A DNA stretch of 64,000 bases from an uncultured Neisseriaceae bacterium (GTDB taxonomy: Bacteria > Pseudomonadota > Gammaproteobacteria > Burkholderiales > Neisseriaceae): the NCBI GenBank assembly GCA_946481965.1, contig CAMLPN010000004.1, positions 1 through 64,000 of the forward strand, written 5' to 3'. This document shows, piece after piece, positions 28,235-36,226 of the stretch (position 1 is its first letter; each line of letters begins with the position of its first letter). Made by a program: the position numbers and the translations under genes. The notes under the pieces were generated by a model. It made no database searches. It saw nothing but the letters and a program-made list of their open reading frames with translations, and was not told the origin of the DNA.

Positions 28235-28546
28235 TCAAAAACCTTGTCCCATTTCATCCATTTCCTCAATTGCTTGCATAGCAACATTAACCGCGGAAAT
28301 TTCCCCAAAAATGGCTAAAGTCGTAATATGTTGCGGACAACTGCCAAATACTTCAGATACAACAACATTAGCGGATTTACTGGCTACATCAGCATAAAAG
28401 TAGAGATCAGGAATAGAAACCATCATCAAGCCGACTGCATCGACATGAAATTGATTTAACAATGTCCGGGCATCATTCGGAGTACGTTTTTTCAACATAT
28501 CCAGAATTTGTTTGCTTGGTGCATTGATTATTCTTTTTTTCGCCAC
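28235..28546 (-). CDS. GrpU-like permuted BMC-H shell protein with possible Fe-S pore motif
   Basis: 103-aa BMC-domain protein with circularly permuted, EutS/PduU-like order: an N-terminal extension, then VGLMMVSIPDLYFYADVASKSA and GEISAVNVAMQAIEEM. It is divergent from the other shell proteins. It contains GSCPQ at residues 68-72 (Cys70). GrpU, a shell protein of glycyl-radical propanediol compartments, was reported to bind an iron-sulfur cluster in its pore via a G-x-C-P-Q loop, as far as I recall. A pore cluster could move electrons across the shell. Not seen in choline-type loci as far as I know, so it supports the propanediol assignment. Confidence 0.85.
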   Translation of the reverse strand: MAKKRIINAPSKQILDMLKKRTPNDARTLLNQFHVDAVGLMMVSIPDLYFYADVASKSANVVVSEVFGSCPQHITTLAIFGEISAVNVAMQAIEEMDEMGQGF

Positions 28547-28565
28547 TTTTATGCCTTTGTTATTA

Positions 28566-30269
28566 TTATCTAATATTTAATGATTCCACCATCACACAGC
28601 GCCGTTGACGAGCAAACGATCTTGCTGATGTGAGCCCTTCACCAGTAGGACCAGCGATGGTAAATGTTGAAAATCCTTCACCGCCTGCACCCAATCCTGT
28701 ATAGGAAGGACCATTTTTAACAAAGATGGTTGTCTGAATAAGTTTGGCCATCTTGGTTAATTTCTCAACATTCATAGAATGCATAATGGCTGTGTGTCGG
28801 TTACCGTGCTCAACTTCTATAGCCAAATCAATAGCTTCATCAACATCACCAACTCGAACCAGCGGTAAAATTGGCATCATTAATTCATGAACAACGAACG
28901 GATGTGATCTATCGGTTTCAATCAAAATGATTTTGGTATTATCTGGAGCAGAAATACCCAGTTTTTCTAACAGATAAATGGCACTTTTTCCGACAAACTG
29001 GGTATTGGGACCAGTTTTCTTGTCGTTTAACACCAATTCCTGCAATTGGGCAATCTTAGCCTGATCAGTGAGCAGATAAGCACCACTTTTCTTCATGCAG
29101 TGAATTAGAAAATCAGCAACCTGATCAACTACAATCAGCTCTTTTTCTGCCACACAAGGAATATTGTTATCAAAGCTGCAACCACTAACAATATCTTTGG
29201 CCGCTTTTTCAATATTGGCTGATTCATCAACTACCACCGGAGGATTTCCCGCTCCTGCACCTATGGCTTTCTTACCGCTGCGTAATACAGATTGAACGAT
29301 AGCTGGACCACCAGTAGCGACTAACATTCTAATTTTTGGATGAGACATCATCGTATTGGTATTTTCAATGGATGGTTTATCCACTGTAACCACCAGATTT
29401 TGCGGTGCGCCCAACTGTGCTAATTTTTCGTTAATCAGTTTTACAGCCAATAAGGATACGTTTTTAGAACGAGGATGCGGACTGAATACCACGCTGTTAC
29501 CAGCCGCCAGCATACCAATGGAATTACAAATAATGGTTTCAGTTGGGTTGGTGGTTGGGGTGATAGAACCAATGACTCCATAGGCTGAATATTCAACTAA
29601 AGATAAGCCATCATCTCCGCTACAGGCTCGGGTAATCAAATCTTCTGTGCCTGGGGTTTTAGAAGCAGCTAAACGATTTTTGATCAATTTATCTTCGTAG
29701 CAGCCCATACCAGTTTCTTCAACGGCCATAGCTGCAACCTGTTCTAAAACTGATTGCTGGAGAAAGACTTCACGGATACCATCGATAAATTTCTGTCGAT
29801 CAGTCATAGAGCAAAGCTGATATTGCCGCTGCGCTTTATGTGCAGCTTCAATTGCCTCATCCATACTGGTAAAAATACCATTACCTTGTGCAGCCTGAAC
29901 ATTAACATGCATGGCTGCAGGAGCTTTGCTGGTATTGGTGTTTTTATTTAATATTTGCGCGACAATATTATTGATTAAAGCATCCTTATCAGTATTGGCA
30001 CTTTCTACTGTATTGTTTTTATTTAATATTTGCGCAACAATATTATTGATCAGACCACTATTGTCAGTATTGGTCTTTTCTACAGTGGTATTGGTATTTA
30101 ATATTTGTGCAACAATATTATTGATCAAACCACTATTATCAGTACTCGTTTTTTCTACTGAGGCTGGCTGATTAGGCATTGTTTGAGCAGATTCTGCGCT
30201 ACCTTTTGCCCCGCCACTGTATTTACTTAATACATTAGCCACAGCTTGGGAGATTGCTAAATCATTCAT
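28566..30269 (-). CDS. CoA-acylating aldehyde dehydrogenase (PduP/EutE-like) with multiplied N-terminal encapsulation helices
   Basis: 567 aa. It oxidises the lumen aldehyde (probably propionaldehyde) to acyl-CoA with NAD+. The dehydrogenase body begins near residue 125; the catalytic Cys is in NNIPCVAEKE near residue 370, and ITPTTNPTETI is the usual acylating-ALDH motif. The first ~115 residues are extra: one canonical encapsulation-type helix (LAISQAVANVL) plus three copies of LINNIVAQILN spaced exactly 25 residues apart in Asn/Thr-rich linkers. Usual PduP/EutE proteins are about 460 aa with one such helix. Second operon, directly after the BMC-T gene. Confidence 0.93.
   Translation of the reverse strand: MNDLAISQAVANVLSKYSGGAKGSAESAQTMPNQPASVEKTSTDNSGLINNIVAQILNTNTTVEKTNTDNSGLINNIVAQILNKNNTVESANTDKDALINNIVAQILNKNTNTSKAPAAMHVNVQAAQGNGIFTSMDEAIEAAHKAQRQYQLCSMTDRQKFIDGIREVFLQQSVLEQVAAMAVEETGMGCYEDKLIKNRLAASKTPGTEDLITRACSGDDGLSLVEYSAYGVIGSITPTTNPTETIICNSIGMLAAGNSVVFSPHPRSKNVSLLAVKLINEKLAQLGAPQNLVVTVDKPSIENTNTMMSHPKIRMLVATGGPAIVQSVLRSGKKAIGAGAGNPPVVVDESANIEKAAKDIVSGCSFDNNIPCVAEKELIVVDQVADFLIHCMKKSGAYLLTDQAKIAQLQELVLNDKKTGPNTQFVGKSAIYLLEKLGISAPDNTKIILIETDRSHPFVVHELMMPILPLVRVGDVDEAIDLAIEVEHGNRHTAIMHSMNVEKLTKMAKLIQTTIFVKNGPSYTGLGAGGEGFSTFTIAGPTGEGLTSARSFARQRRCVMVESLNIR
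29946..30170 (-). repeat. Three tandem 75-bp in-frame repeats in the aldehyde dehydrogenase gene
   Basis: Repeat cores start at 29946, 30021 and 30096, so the period is exactly 75 bp (25 codons). Each contains ATTTAATATTTG and encodes LINNIVAQILN. Copies differ at several positions but the helix is identical in protein, indicating selection on the helix. Copy number could change by slippage or recombination without breaking the frame. Confidence 0.92.
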
Positions 30270-30293
30270 ATTTTTTCCTGCGTGTTCTCAGTA

Positions 30294-31085
30294 TTAAATA
30301 TAAGGAGTGGTAGTTGATTTTAAGGCGCTCGGATCAAGTGTCGATAATAAGTTCAGACCCACTTCTCGTGCTGCTATCACTGCCTGACGAACTGCTCCTG
30401 AATCACCTGAGAATGTGAATATCACCTCATTACTGTAACTGGTTCCACTCGCTGGGCTTGAATAGCCTATTCCTTCTACTACCGCCGATTTCGCCGCCAC
30501 ATCCGCTATCACGACTCCTATCGCTGCCGGACAACCTACTGTCATCCCGAATGATTTACCTATTGGCGCACCAAAGGCTTTGTTTAATGCATAACTGGCG
30601 CGAGCAGTGTATTGAAACTCCAAATGTCCAGCTGGAGAACCATACACATCACCCATGGTTCGTTCTACTTCATTTAGCGATACTTCTACTGCACGACGTG
30701 CATCTGATACATCTTCTGCGCCAAACAGTACCAAGCTACCGTGACCGCCACCACCTTCTGTATCGCGTGCCAGCTCTACTTTTAAAATTTCACTATTGGT
30801 GGCTTTTACTGCCTCATCTGCGGCAAATATTTGCGGACCTGCACCTGTTCTGGCACCAAGAATACCGATTGAACGGTATTTTTTATCTATGCCCATTAAC
30901 TCATGTAGTTGATTATCTACATTCGCTATGACTAAACCAATGGTATGTCCTGTCGCTGTGCCTACATATTCTGTTAAACCGCATCCGCTTAGATTTGAAG
31001 AGGCGACCTGTGACGTTCCTAATGATGGGGAGGTTTGTTTCCTTATCACCTCTGATACAATTTGTTCTACTAGATTTTGACTCAT
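30294..31085 (-). CDS. pduB: Tandem-domain BMC-T shell protein, PduB-like (copy 2)
   Basis: 263 aa, identical in protein to the gene at 17219-18010. The start is set at ATG of MSQNLVEQ behind GGAGGG, for the same reason. It heads toward the aldehyde dehydrogenase gene, 24 bases away, so this copy ties shell production to the enzyme operon. The N-terminal helix LVEQIVSEVIRK is the likely cargo-contact element. Confidence 0.93.
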   Translation of the reverse strand: MSQNLVEQIVSEVIRKQTSPSLGTSQVASSNLSGCGLTEYVGTATGHTIGLVIANVDNQLHELMGIDKKYRSIGILGARTGAGPQIFAADEAVKATNSEILKVELARDTEGGGGHGSLVLFGAEDVSDARRAVEVSLNEVERTMGDVYGSPAGHLEFQYTARASYALNKAFGAPIGKSFGMTVGCPAAIGVVIADVAAKSAVVEGIGYSSPASGTSYSNEVIFTFSGDSGAVRQAVIAAREVGLNLLSTLDPSALKSTTTPYI

Positions 31086-31106
31086 CTCAGCCCTCCTCTC
31101 CAATTA

Positions 31107-31391
31107 TCATTTCACTAAGGTGGTTGGTAATATTTTTTCCACTTCGGTATGAGGACGTGGAATAACATGGATAGATACCAGTTCACCGACTTTGGTTGCT
31201 GCTGCTGAGCCTGCATCGGTGGCGGCTTTAACTGCACCTACATCGCCACGTACCATTACGGTAACCAGTCCTGAACCAATTTTTTCATAACCCACTAAAG
31301 TGACATTGGCAGATTTGACCATGGTATCAGCGGCTTCAATTGCAGCCACTAAACCTTTTGTCTCAATCATACCTAACGCTTCTTGTTGCAT
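31107..31391 (-). CDS. pduA: BMC-H shell protein, PduA/PduJ-like (copy 2)
   Basis: 94 aa, identical to the product of 18032-18316. First gene of the operon BMC-H, BMC-T, aldehyde dehydrogenase, GrpU-like, DJ-1, dehydratase. CAGGAGCTGATATG-type leader (AAGGAGCTGAT before ATG) gives a strong ribosome-binding site. Having the abundant facet protein encoded twice raises its dosage and places it under two promoters. Confidence 0.94.
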   Translation of the reverse strand: MQQEALGMIETKGLVAAIEAADTMVKSANVTLVGYEKIGSGLVTVMVRGDVGAVKAATDAGSAAATKVGELVSIHVIPRPHTEVEKILPTTLVK

Positions 31392-31472
31392 ATCAGCTCC
31401 TTAACATTTAATTGAACATCGATTAATAATCAGAAAGAATAAAATTGACCATCTTTACTGTTATTTTTCCAT

Positions 31473-31569
31473 GTGGCAGTAACACATTTATGCATAAAGA
31501 CTATGATAGACTTTTGCTAATAATGATAGTAAATGCGGATCTGATAAAAGTCTTGACAAGTAATATGAG
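31473..31569 (-). promoter_or_regulatory. Conserved promoter/operator region of the dehydratase operon
   Basis: Contains the same two islands as 18397-18490: TTTATGCATAAAGACTATGA in a ~33-base block with one mismatch, and AAAAGTCTTGACAAG upstream. Spacer sequences differ clearly from copy 1. It sits about 80-180 bases upstream of the BMC-H start, a suitable distance for activator sites. The same block was not found upstream of the alcohol dehydrogenase operon. Confidence 0.6.
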
Positions 31570-31997
31570 TATTTTGTTTTTGATTTTTTAGAATGACAAA
31601 ATAATGCTAATAACTTACATATTACTAACAAATGTTTAGTAAGAATTGAGGAAATTACTGCTATTTATGTTTGTATAGTGGTTTAAAGTATGACGATTTT
31701 GTGCAGGTCACATCATTATCAGAATTGGTTATGTGAAAAGGTACGAATGGCAGAGATTAACGACACGATAATAGTTAATAATCTGGATTTAAAAACGCTA
31801 ATCTCCTGACAGCAAGATAAATTATGATTAAATTTCAACTACATTATACCTAGTGATTCTGTCATTCTGTGCACAAATAATCTGTTTAGAGCAAAATCGA
31901 TAGTCTATTCAGCAAAAACTAAAAACCGCTGTGAGCAAATTTATAAATTATGGGTTTATTACTGCATCTTGAGCAGTAATAATGTTGATGAATTCCA

Positions 31998-32320
31998 ATA
32001 CTTGTATTAAAAACTCAATATTAGCTAAGATAGCTTGCGCGAAATTATCCATCCAGATACGAATCAAGAGCGAGCATTAGCGATTCGATTATTCCAATTT
32101 AATGAAATCGTTTCGAATGTTACCACAGAGGGTATGTCATATGTGCTTTGTGCGTATTAGGATGATATTGCGATCCTAATTCCAGTTTCCATGAGCACTA
32201 TTGTATTTTAATGGCTGAAAATGAGAGCTTGAAACTGAATCAATTAATACTTGCTTCTTTAACGGCAAAAACCTTAAAACTGGTTTGTAGATGCTTGATA
32301 TTAAAGCCGTTAAGATAATG
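31998..32320 (+). pseudogene. argS: Decayed C-terminal fragment of arginyl-tRNA synthetase
   Basis: No open frame, but pieces in different frames read in order like the anticodon-binding end of ArgS: HPDTNQERALAIRLFQFNEI, then MSYVLCAY followed by a stop, FHEHYCILMAENESLKL, and LTAKTLKL with a worn LLGIK-type ending (MLDIKAVKIM). Several frameshifts and stops separate them. The rest of argS is absent. This is debris inside the compartment island, between two of its operons. It may derive from a former argS paralogue carried in or broken during rearrangement. Confidence 0.75.
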
Positions 32321-32373
32321 CAATTGATATACCATTGATATTATTGAGTATCGTTAATTTTCATTATCAGTTA

Positions 32374-32667
32374 TTAAATATCAATCTGCTTGGCTATACA
32401 AACCGATAATCCATCAAAATGATCTTTCGCGAAATTAGCAAACTCAACAAAATGCGCAGTGGTATTGTGTAAGTCAATCGCCTGCTGTGATTCCCACCGT
32501 TCTACTATTATATAAATATTTTGATTTTCAACACTTTGATTGAGCTCATAACGCAGACAACCTTGTTCTGCTCGACTACCTGTAACTAGTCGTTTAAATA
32601 TAGGTTTCAATGCGTCTTGAAACTCTGGTTTGACCGTAATGGTGGCTATAATGCTTAGTTGTGTCAT
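32374..32667 (-). CDS. Antibiotic biosynthesis monooxygenase (ABM/YgiN-like) domain protein
   Basis: 97-aa ferredoxin-like ABM domain: TVKPEFQDALKPIFKRL, then SRAEQGCLRYELNQS, then YIIVERWESQQAIDLHNTTAHF, with the conserved His in H-N-T-x-H-F typical of YgiN-type quinol monooxygenases and related dimeric enzymes. Substrate unknown. Strand matches the BMC operons but 300 bp separates it from its nearest upstream neighbour, so membership in the compartment regulon is uncertain. Upstream (32668-32965) I see only AT-rich DNA. Confidence 0.85.
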   Translation of the reverse strand: MTQLSIIATITVKPEFQDALKPIFKRLVTGSRAEQGCLRYELNQSVENQNIYIIVERWESQQAIDLHNTTAHFVEFANFAKDHFDGLSVCIAKQIDI

Positions 32668-32965
32668 ATTTCTTCCTATAAAAATATATTTATTTATGAT
32701 TTACAGCATTAATAATAAATCGCTTTTTATACCAATCTAATTTTGACCACTATACATAATATTAAATATTAAGTTGGGGTTGTAAAATTTAATAATTAAG
32801 CACTACCGTCTGAAAAATTATTTTCATGTTAAATAATCTCAAAAATAATACTTTAACTATTTAATTTTCTAACTTATCGATTAAATTATTTTAATTAAGT
32901 AATAAAATTTCTCAGTCAATTTTAATCAGCTATAACGGTCGTGTTTCAAGGTTAAGCATATATTT

Positions 32966-33499
32966 TCAAGCTAATAATGAAAAGTACTGCTGACTAAATT
33001 CTTGCAAGGTATTGGTGGCTATAAGCATATCTTCTTCAACTGTTCCACCGCTAATGCCTATGCCGGCAATAATCACATTATTATGCAGGCAGGGAAATCC
33101 ACCACCCACTCCACAGATATTCGCAATACTTTCAACACCAAAAAGGGCTGTATTCGGTTGCATTATTTGTGCTAACTGATGAGTAGGCATTTTCATGGCG
33201 ACTGCAGAATAGGCTTTTTTAGTAGCCAAGGTATGACTTACTAATAAGGCATTAGGCATGGCAAAATAAAACCGTTGCAGGCCATATTTGTCCACCAGTG
33301 AAAAAACAATATCGATACCGATATGCTTAGCGTGTTTTTCGGCAATAGAAGCCAAAAGCATCATTTCACCAAAAGATAATTCTTTGACTGCTGTACTTTG
33401 CACTGAATGAGCAAATGAATTGGTGCCAGCCGATTGCGAAATTTTGTTCATAGCGTTGTCAACGTAATGATCAATCAAGTTATTAGGTATTATTGGCAT
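32966..33499 (-). CDS. GlcG/HbpS-like (DUF336, PduO C-terminal-type) protein
   Basis: 177 aa. The GlcG/HbpS/PduO-C fold is indicated by the Gly-rich GVGGGFPCLHNNVIIAGIGI followed by SGGTVEEDMLIA near the C-terminus. The family binds haem or corrinoid-type ligands in some members and is frequently found in Pdu and GRM loci. The ~40-residue N-terminal extension has a short helix (LIDHYVDNAMNKI) that could act in encapsulation. Last gene of the operon starting with the alcohol dehydrogenase; 16 bases from EutN. Role in this B12-independent system is unknown. Confidence 0.85.
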   Translation of the reverse strand: MPIIPNNLIDHYVDNAMNKISQSAGTNSFAHSVQSTAVKELSFGEMMLLASIAEKHAKHIGIDIVFSLVDKYGLQRFYFAMPNALLVSHTLATKKAYSAVAMKMPTHQLAQIMQPNTALFGVESIANICGVGGGFPCLHNNVIIAGIGISGGTVEEDMLIATNTLQEFSQQYFSLLA

Positions 33500-33515
33500 G
33501 AGAATATTCCTTTAT

Positions 33516-33785
33516 TCATTCCGCCAGCTCGGTAGTATCAACAATACCGACAATGGCCGCGTCAATGACAGAATGGTCTTTATGATTAGCTAAGCGCGCA
33601 GAACTACCCTTGGAAACGATGACAATTTCTCCATTACCAGCGCCTACAGTATCAACAGCAACTTCTGTAAATTGTTCTGGTTGTAATTGGGCATTTAAAC
33701 GTCTAATGATCAGTAATTTCATACCACTTAACGAAACATCTTTTGTTGTGGATACGACTGTGCCAATTACTTTTGCTAAATACAT
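33516..33785 (-). CDS. eutN: EutN/CcmL-type BMC vertex protein
   Basis: 89-aa pentameric BMC-P protein that caps shell vertices. It opens with MYLAKVIGTVVSTTKD, has the characteristic VDTVGAGNGEIVIVSKGSSAR in the middle and AAIVGIVD near the end. It is the only vertex protein in the locus and is therefore needed to close the shell. Five bases downstream of the flavoprotein stop, in a tight operon. Confidence 0.95.
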   Translation of the reverse strand: MYLAKVIGTVVSTTKDVSLSGMKLLIIRRLNAQLQPEQFTEVAVDTVGAGNGEIVIVSKGSSARLANHKDHSVIDAAIVGIVDTTELAE

Positions 33786-33790
33786 ATTTT

Positions 33791-34606
33791 CTACCTTTTA
33801 ATGATGCGGATATTTTTCTGTTTGATGATATCCATAGCCAGTGGTGTCACGAGTGTATCACTATTCAGATATAAGGGTTGCTGCGGATCATGACAGCGAA
33901 TATGGGAATAAGAAATCACTTTACCCGTTGTTTGGGACGAAGTGTATGACTGACAATTTAGTTGACGAGCCATATCTGCTCTCTGTGTTTGTTTGTCTGA
34001 ATTGATTTCAACAGAACAAAATGTATTAATTGTGTTTGCCACTTCGCCGAGGGAAATAATATCTACATTGTAAGATGCTAGTCTGGCTATTTGCTGTTGA
34101 ATAGTTCGCTGATAGCTGGAATTTATGTCAGAATTTTGCTGAACATAATCAATAGTCGCTACAACTTTTTTTGCTTTGAACAGCGCATGCTGAATTAACT
34201 CTGTTACCAGATTATCAGCTATATTAAGAGTACTTTTCGCCAAACTATTCAGTGATAATTCCGGCAAGAAGAGCAGATCATAATCTGATATCTGCTCATG
34301 TAATGCAGTTAGTGAACTAACTACCTGCACATTTTTCAGTGATGAAACCACTGGTATGTTTTGGCGAGATAAATCTTCTGTGGCGGAATGCGAAAATAAT
34401 AAATAAACAGAAGTACTATCCGGCAATAAACGCAGCTGTTCGAAAACTGATGAATAGCATAAGCCTGCATGACCACTAAACGCAACCACAACCTTTTTCG
34501 GCATTGTGTTACGCTGCTTCATGAGTTCAATAATGGCATCTGAAATCAGATCAACTATGACTTTATTTATTATTTCAGATAAGCTCAGTCTATGCATATT
34601 CCCCAT
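33791..34606 (-). CDS. BMC-associated flavoprotein-like protein
   Basis: 271 aa. The central part looks like a flavoprotein (Dfp-like) Rossmann domain: KVVVAFSGHAGLCYSSVFEQ near residue 37 and YDLLFLPELSLNSLAKS. The C-terminus (DTLVTPLAMDIIKQKNIRII) resembles a short tail motif found in several BMC-associated proteins. The N-terminal 30 residues form a hydrophobic helix (SEIINKVIVDLISDAI), possibly an encapsulation peptide. Flavoproteins of this sort occur in GRM3-type loci. It could reduce or maintain a cofactor; no reaction can be assigned from sequence. Confidence 0.75.
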   Translation of the reverse strand: MGNMHRLSLSEIINKVIVDLISDAIIELMKQRNTMPKKVVVAFSGHAGLCYSSVFEQLRLLPDSTSVYLLFSHSATEDLSRQNIPVVSSLKNVQVVSSLTALHEQISDYDLLFLPELSLNSLAKSTLNIADNLVTELIQHALFKAKKVVATIDYVQQNSDINSSYQRTIQQQIARLASYNVDIISLGEVANTINTFCSVEINSDKQTQRADMARQLNCQSYTSSQTTGKVISYSHIRCHDPQQPLYLNSDTLVTPLAMDIIKQKNIRIIKR

Positions 34607-34608
34607 TT

Positions 34609-35433
34609 TTAACTTTCCGGTAAACGCACATTAAGGGCGATACCTAAGGGTGTAACGAATAAAGGTTCAGGTGCACAGATAATATTTCGTTGGGTCTGAT
34701 CACGAAATACCGTTGAAAAATTGCGAATACAGCTAGCACCGCCAACTAAATATATATTTTTAGTTTTATAAGGTGCCAGCCAGTTTTTGACCAGCACGGC
34801 CATTTTTTCAATAACTGGTTTTATGATGGTAAACACTTCATCTGCATGGGCATCATTTTTTTTGTACAGTTCAGCCTCCTGTACTGAAATTCCCAAGGCT
34901 CCAGCTAGAACAAGCGTCATGTGTGTACCACCAGTGGGTTCATCAACTGACAAAATAATTTGTTTATTTCTAAATAATGCCATGCCGGTTGTTCCACCAC
35001 CGACATCAACTACCGCGCCATTTTTTATGTCCAAAACGGTTGCGGCAGCAACTGGTTCATCAACTACATTAGTCACTATAAAACCAGCCGATTCAACCAC
35101 ATTGGCAATCACTTTGGCATTGCCACTGGAAATTCCCGGCGGTATAGCTGTTGCCGCATAAATAAGTGGTTGCTGAAGTTTTTTTTCTAGTTGTTCTTTC
35201 AGATCTGTGACTATACGGCTAGCTTTAGGATAGTCCACGACAATACCATCCTTAACAATAGTTGAAGGGTAGGTTATGCCTGCCACTGGTTGATTTTTTT
35301 CATCAACGACAGAGAGAACAATGTTGGCTGTACCTAAATCCACCCCAACCTTTAACCTGCCGAAAGGCTTATTACACGTTTGGTCGTTCACCAACGTTGC
35401 AAACTGATGTAATACGTTTTCCGGTAGTGTCAT
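34609..35433 (-). CDS. eutJ: EutJ-like Hsp70-family ATPase
   Basis: 274 aa from ATG of MTLPENVL, chosen over the ATG two codons upstream because AAGGA sits at proper spacing from it. Actin/Hsp70 ATPase signatures: GVDLGTANIV, VDEPVAAA and VVDVGGGTTGM. EutJ proteins are found in ethanolamine and GRM compartments and are thought to be chaperones or reactivation factors; function is not firmly established. Operon position: between PduL and the flavoprotein, with short gaps. Confidence 0.92.
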   Translation of the reverse strand: MTLPENVLHQFATLVNDQTCNKPFGRLKVGVDLGTANIVLSVVDEKNQPVAGITYPSTIVKDGIVVDYPKASRIVTDLKEQLEKKLQQPLIYAATAIPPGISSGNAKVIANVVESAGFIVTNVVDEPVAAATVLDIKNGAVVDVGGGTTGMALFRNKQIILSVDEPTGGTHMTLVLAGALGISVQEAELYKKNDAHADEVFTIIKPVIEKMAVLVKNWLAPYKTKNIYLVGGASCIRNFSTVFRDQTQRNIICAPEPLFVTPLGIALNVRLPES

Positions 35434-35446
35434 AAACATTCCTTAA

Positions 35447-36115
35447 TTATTTGGCTATAGTCACAATATCATCATTCGCCAGACCATAAGCATTGGCCTC
35501 TTCAACATCTATATGCATTTCAAGAATCGATGCCTCGGTAGCTCTGACAATGACATTTTTCATCACACCACCACGTATACCGCCAACATTGACACTTACT
35601 TTCTGACCATCTGATAAGTTAAATTGTCTGGCCAGCTCAGGCGGAATATGAATGTGACGCCACGCTACAATAGTACAATGTTCACGTTCGATTCTGCCTT
35701 TGGGACCAATAATTTCTATTTTTTCCGCTTTATCAAGATCACCTGACATTTTAATGGGTGCCTTAATGCCTAAAACAAAATTATCGCTGACAGATATTTC
35801 TACTTGTGTTCGCGATCGTAACGGACCTAAAATGCGAACATTTTTAATTTCTTTTTTCGGTCCTTTCAGGGTAACTGTTTCTTGTGCTGCAAACTGGCCG
35901 GGTTGTTTAACTGCTTTTAGACGAGTCAGAGAAGAACCTTGCCCAAAAAGTATATCCATATCCTGCCGACTCAAATGCACATGTCGATTTGAAACACCAA
36001 TCGGTATTTGCAAATCCGACTTTTCTCCCGTGAAAAGTACTTGCTGGGTATTTTTATTATGCAACTTCTGCCAGATTTGCTGAGAAAGTTCCTTTATCTG
36101 ATTATCATCAATCAT
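35447..36115 (-). CDS. pduL: Phosphate propanoyltransferase PduL
   Basis: 222-aa BMC-type phosphotransacylase converting acyl-CoA plus phosphate to acyl-phosphate and regenerating CoA in the lumen. Two His-rich metal sites typical of PduL: SNRHVHLS near residue 42 and WRHIHIPP near residue 152, with EMHIDVEEANA close to the end. The N-terminal helix IKELSQQIWQKLHNK is a probable encapsulation peptide. Neighbours are EutJ and the alcohol dehydrogenase, completing the core dismutation module. Confidence 0.95.
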   Translation of the reverse strand: MIDDNQIKELSQQIWQKLHNKNTQQVLFTGEKSDLQIPIGVSNRHVHLSRQDMDILFGQGSSLTRLKAVKQPGQFAAQETVTLKGPKKEIKNVRILGPLRSRTQVEISVSDNFVLGIKAPIKMSGDLDKAEKIEIIGPKGRIEREHCTIVAWRHIHIPPELARQFNLSDGQKVSVNVGGIRGGVMKNVIVRATEASILEMHIDVEEANAYGLANDDIVTIAK

Positions 36116-36226
36116 TATATTTTACCTACATAATCTTTGTACAAAGCTATTTATATGACTATTTCTCGCTCAAAGATAACCTTGCTCAGACAAGGTTAGC
36201 GACAATAGTAATGATAAATAACTGGT

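Larger units (their letters stand above)
30293..31417 (-). repeat. Long direct repeat, copy 2 (BMC-H plus BMC-T cassette)
   Basis: Partner of 17218-18342. The leftmost shared bases are the ATTAAATATAAGGAGTGG context at the BMC-T stop. On the right the match fades after CAGCTCCTTAA in the BMC-H leader. See copy 1 for comparison. Confidence 0.95.

Noticed and set aside
29946-30170. Possible CRISPR-like array
   Set aside because: The 75-bp periodicity is in frame within the aldehyde dehydrogenase and encodes a repeated helix; repeats are contiguous and have no spacers.
32806-32818. Neisseria-type DNA uptake sequence (ACCGTCTGAAA)
   Set aside because: Only one imperfect copy was noticed; a functional uptake signal would recur many times in 64 kb.
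34787-35161. 124-aa plus-strand ORF opposite eutJ
   Set aside because: Antisense shadow of a clear EutJ gene with conserved ATPase motifs.
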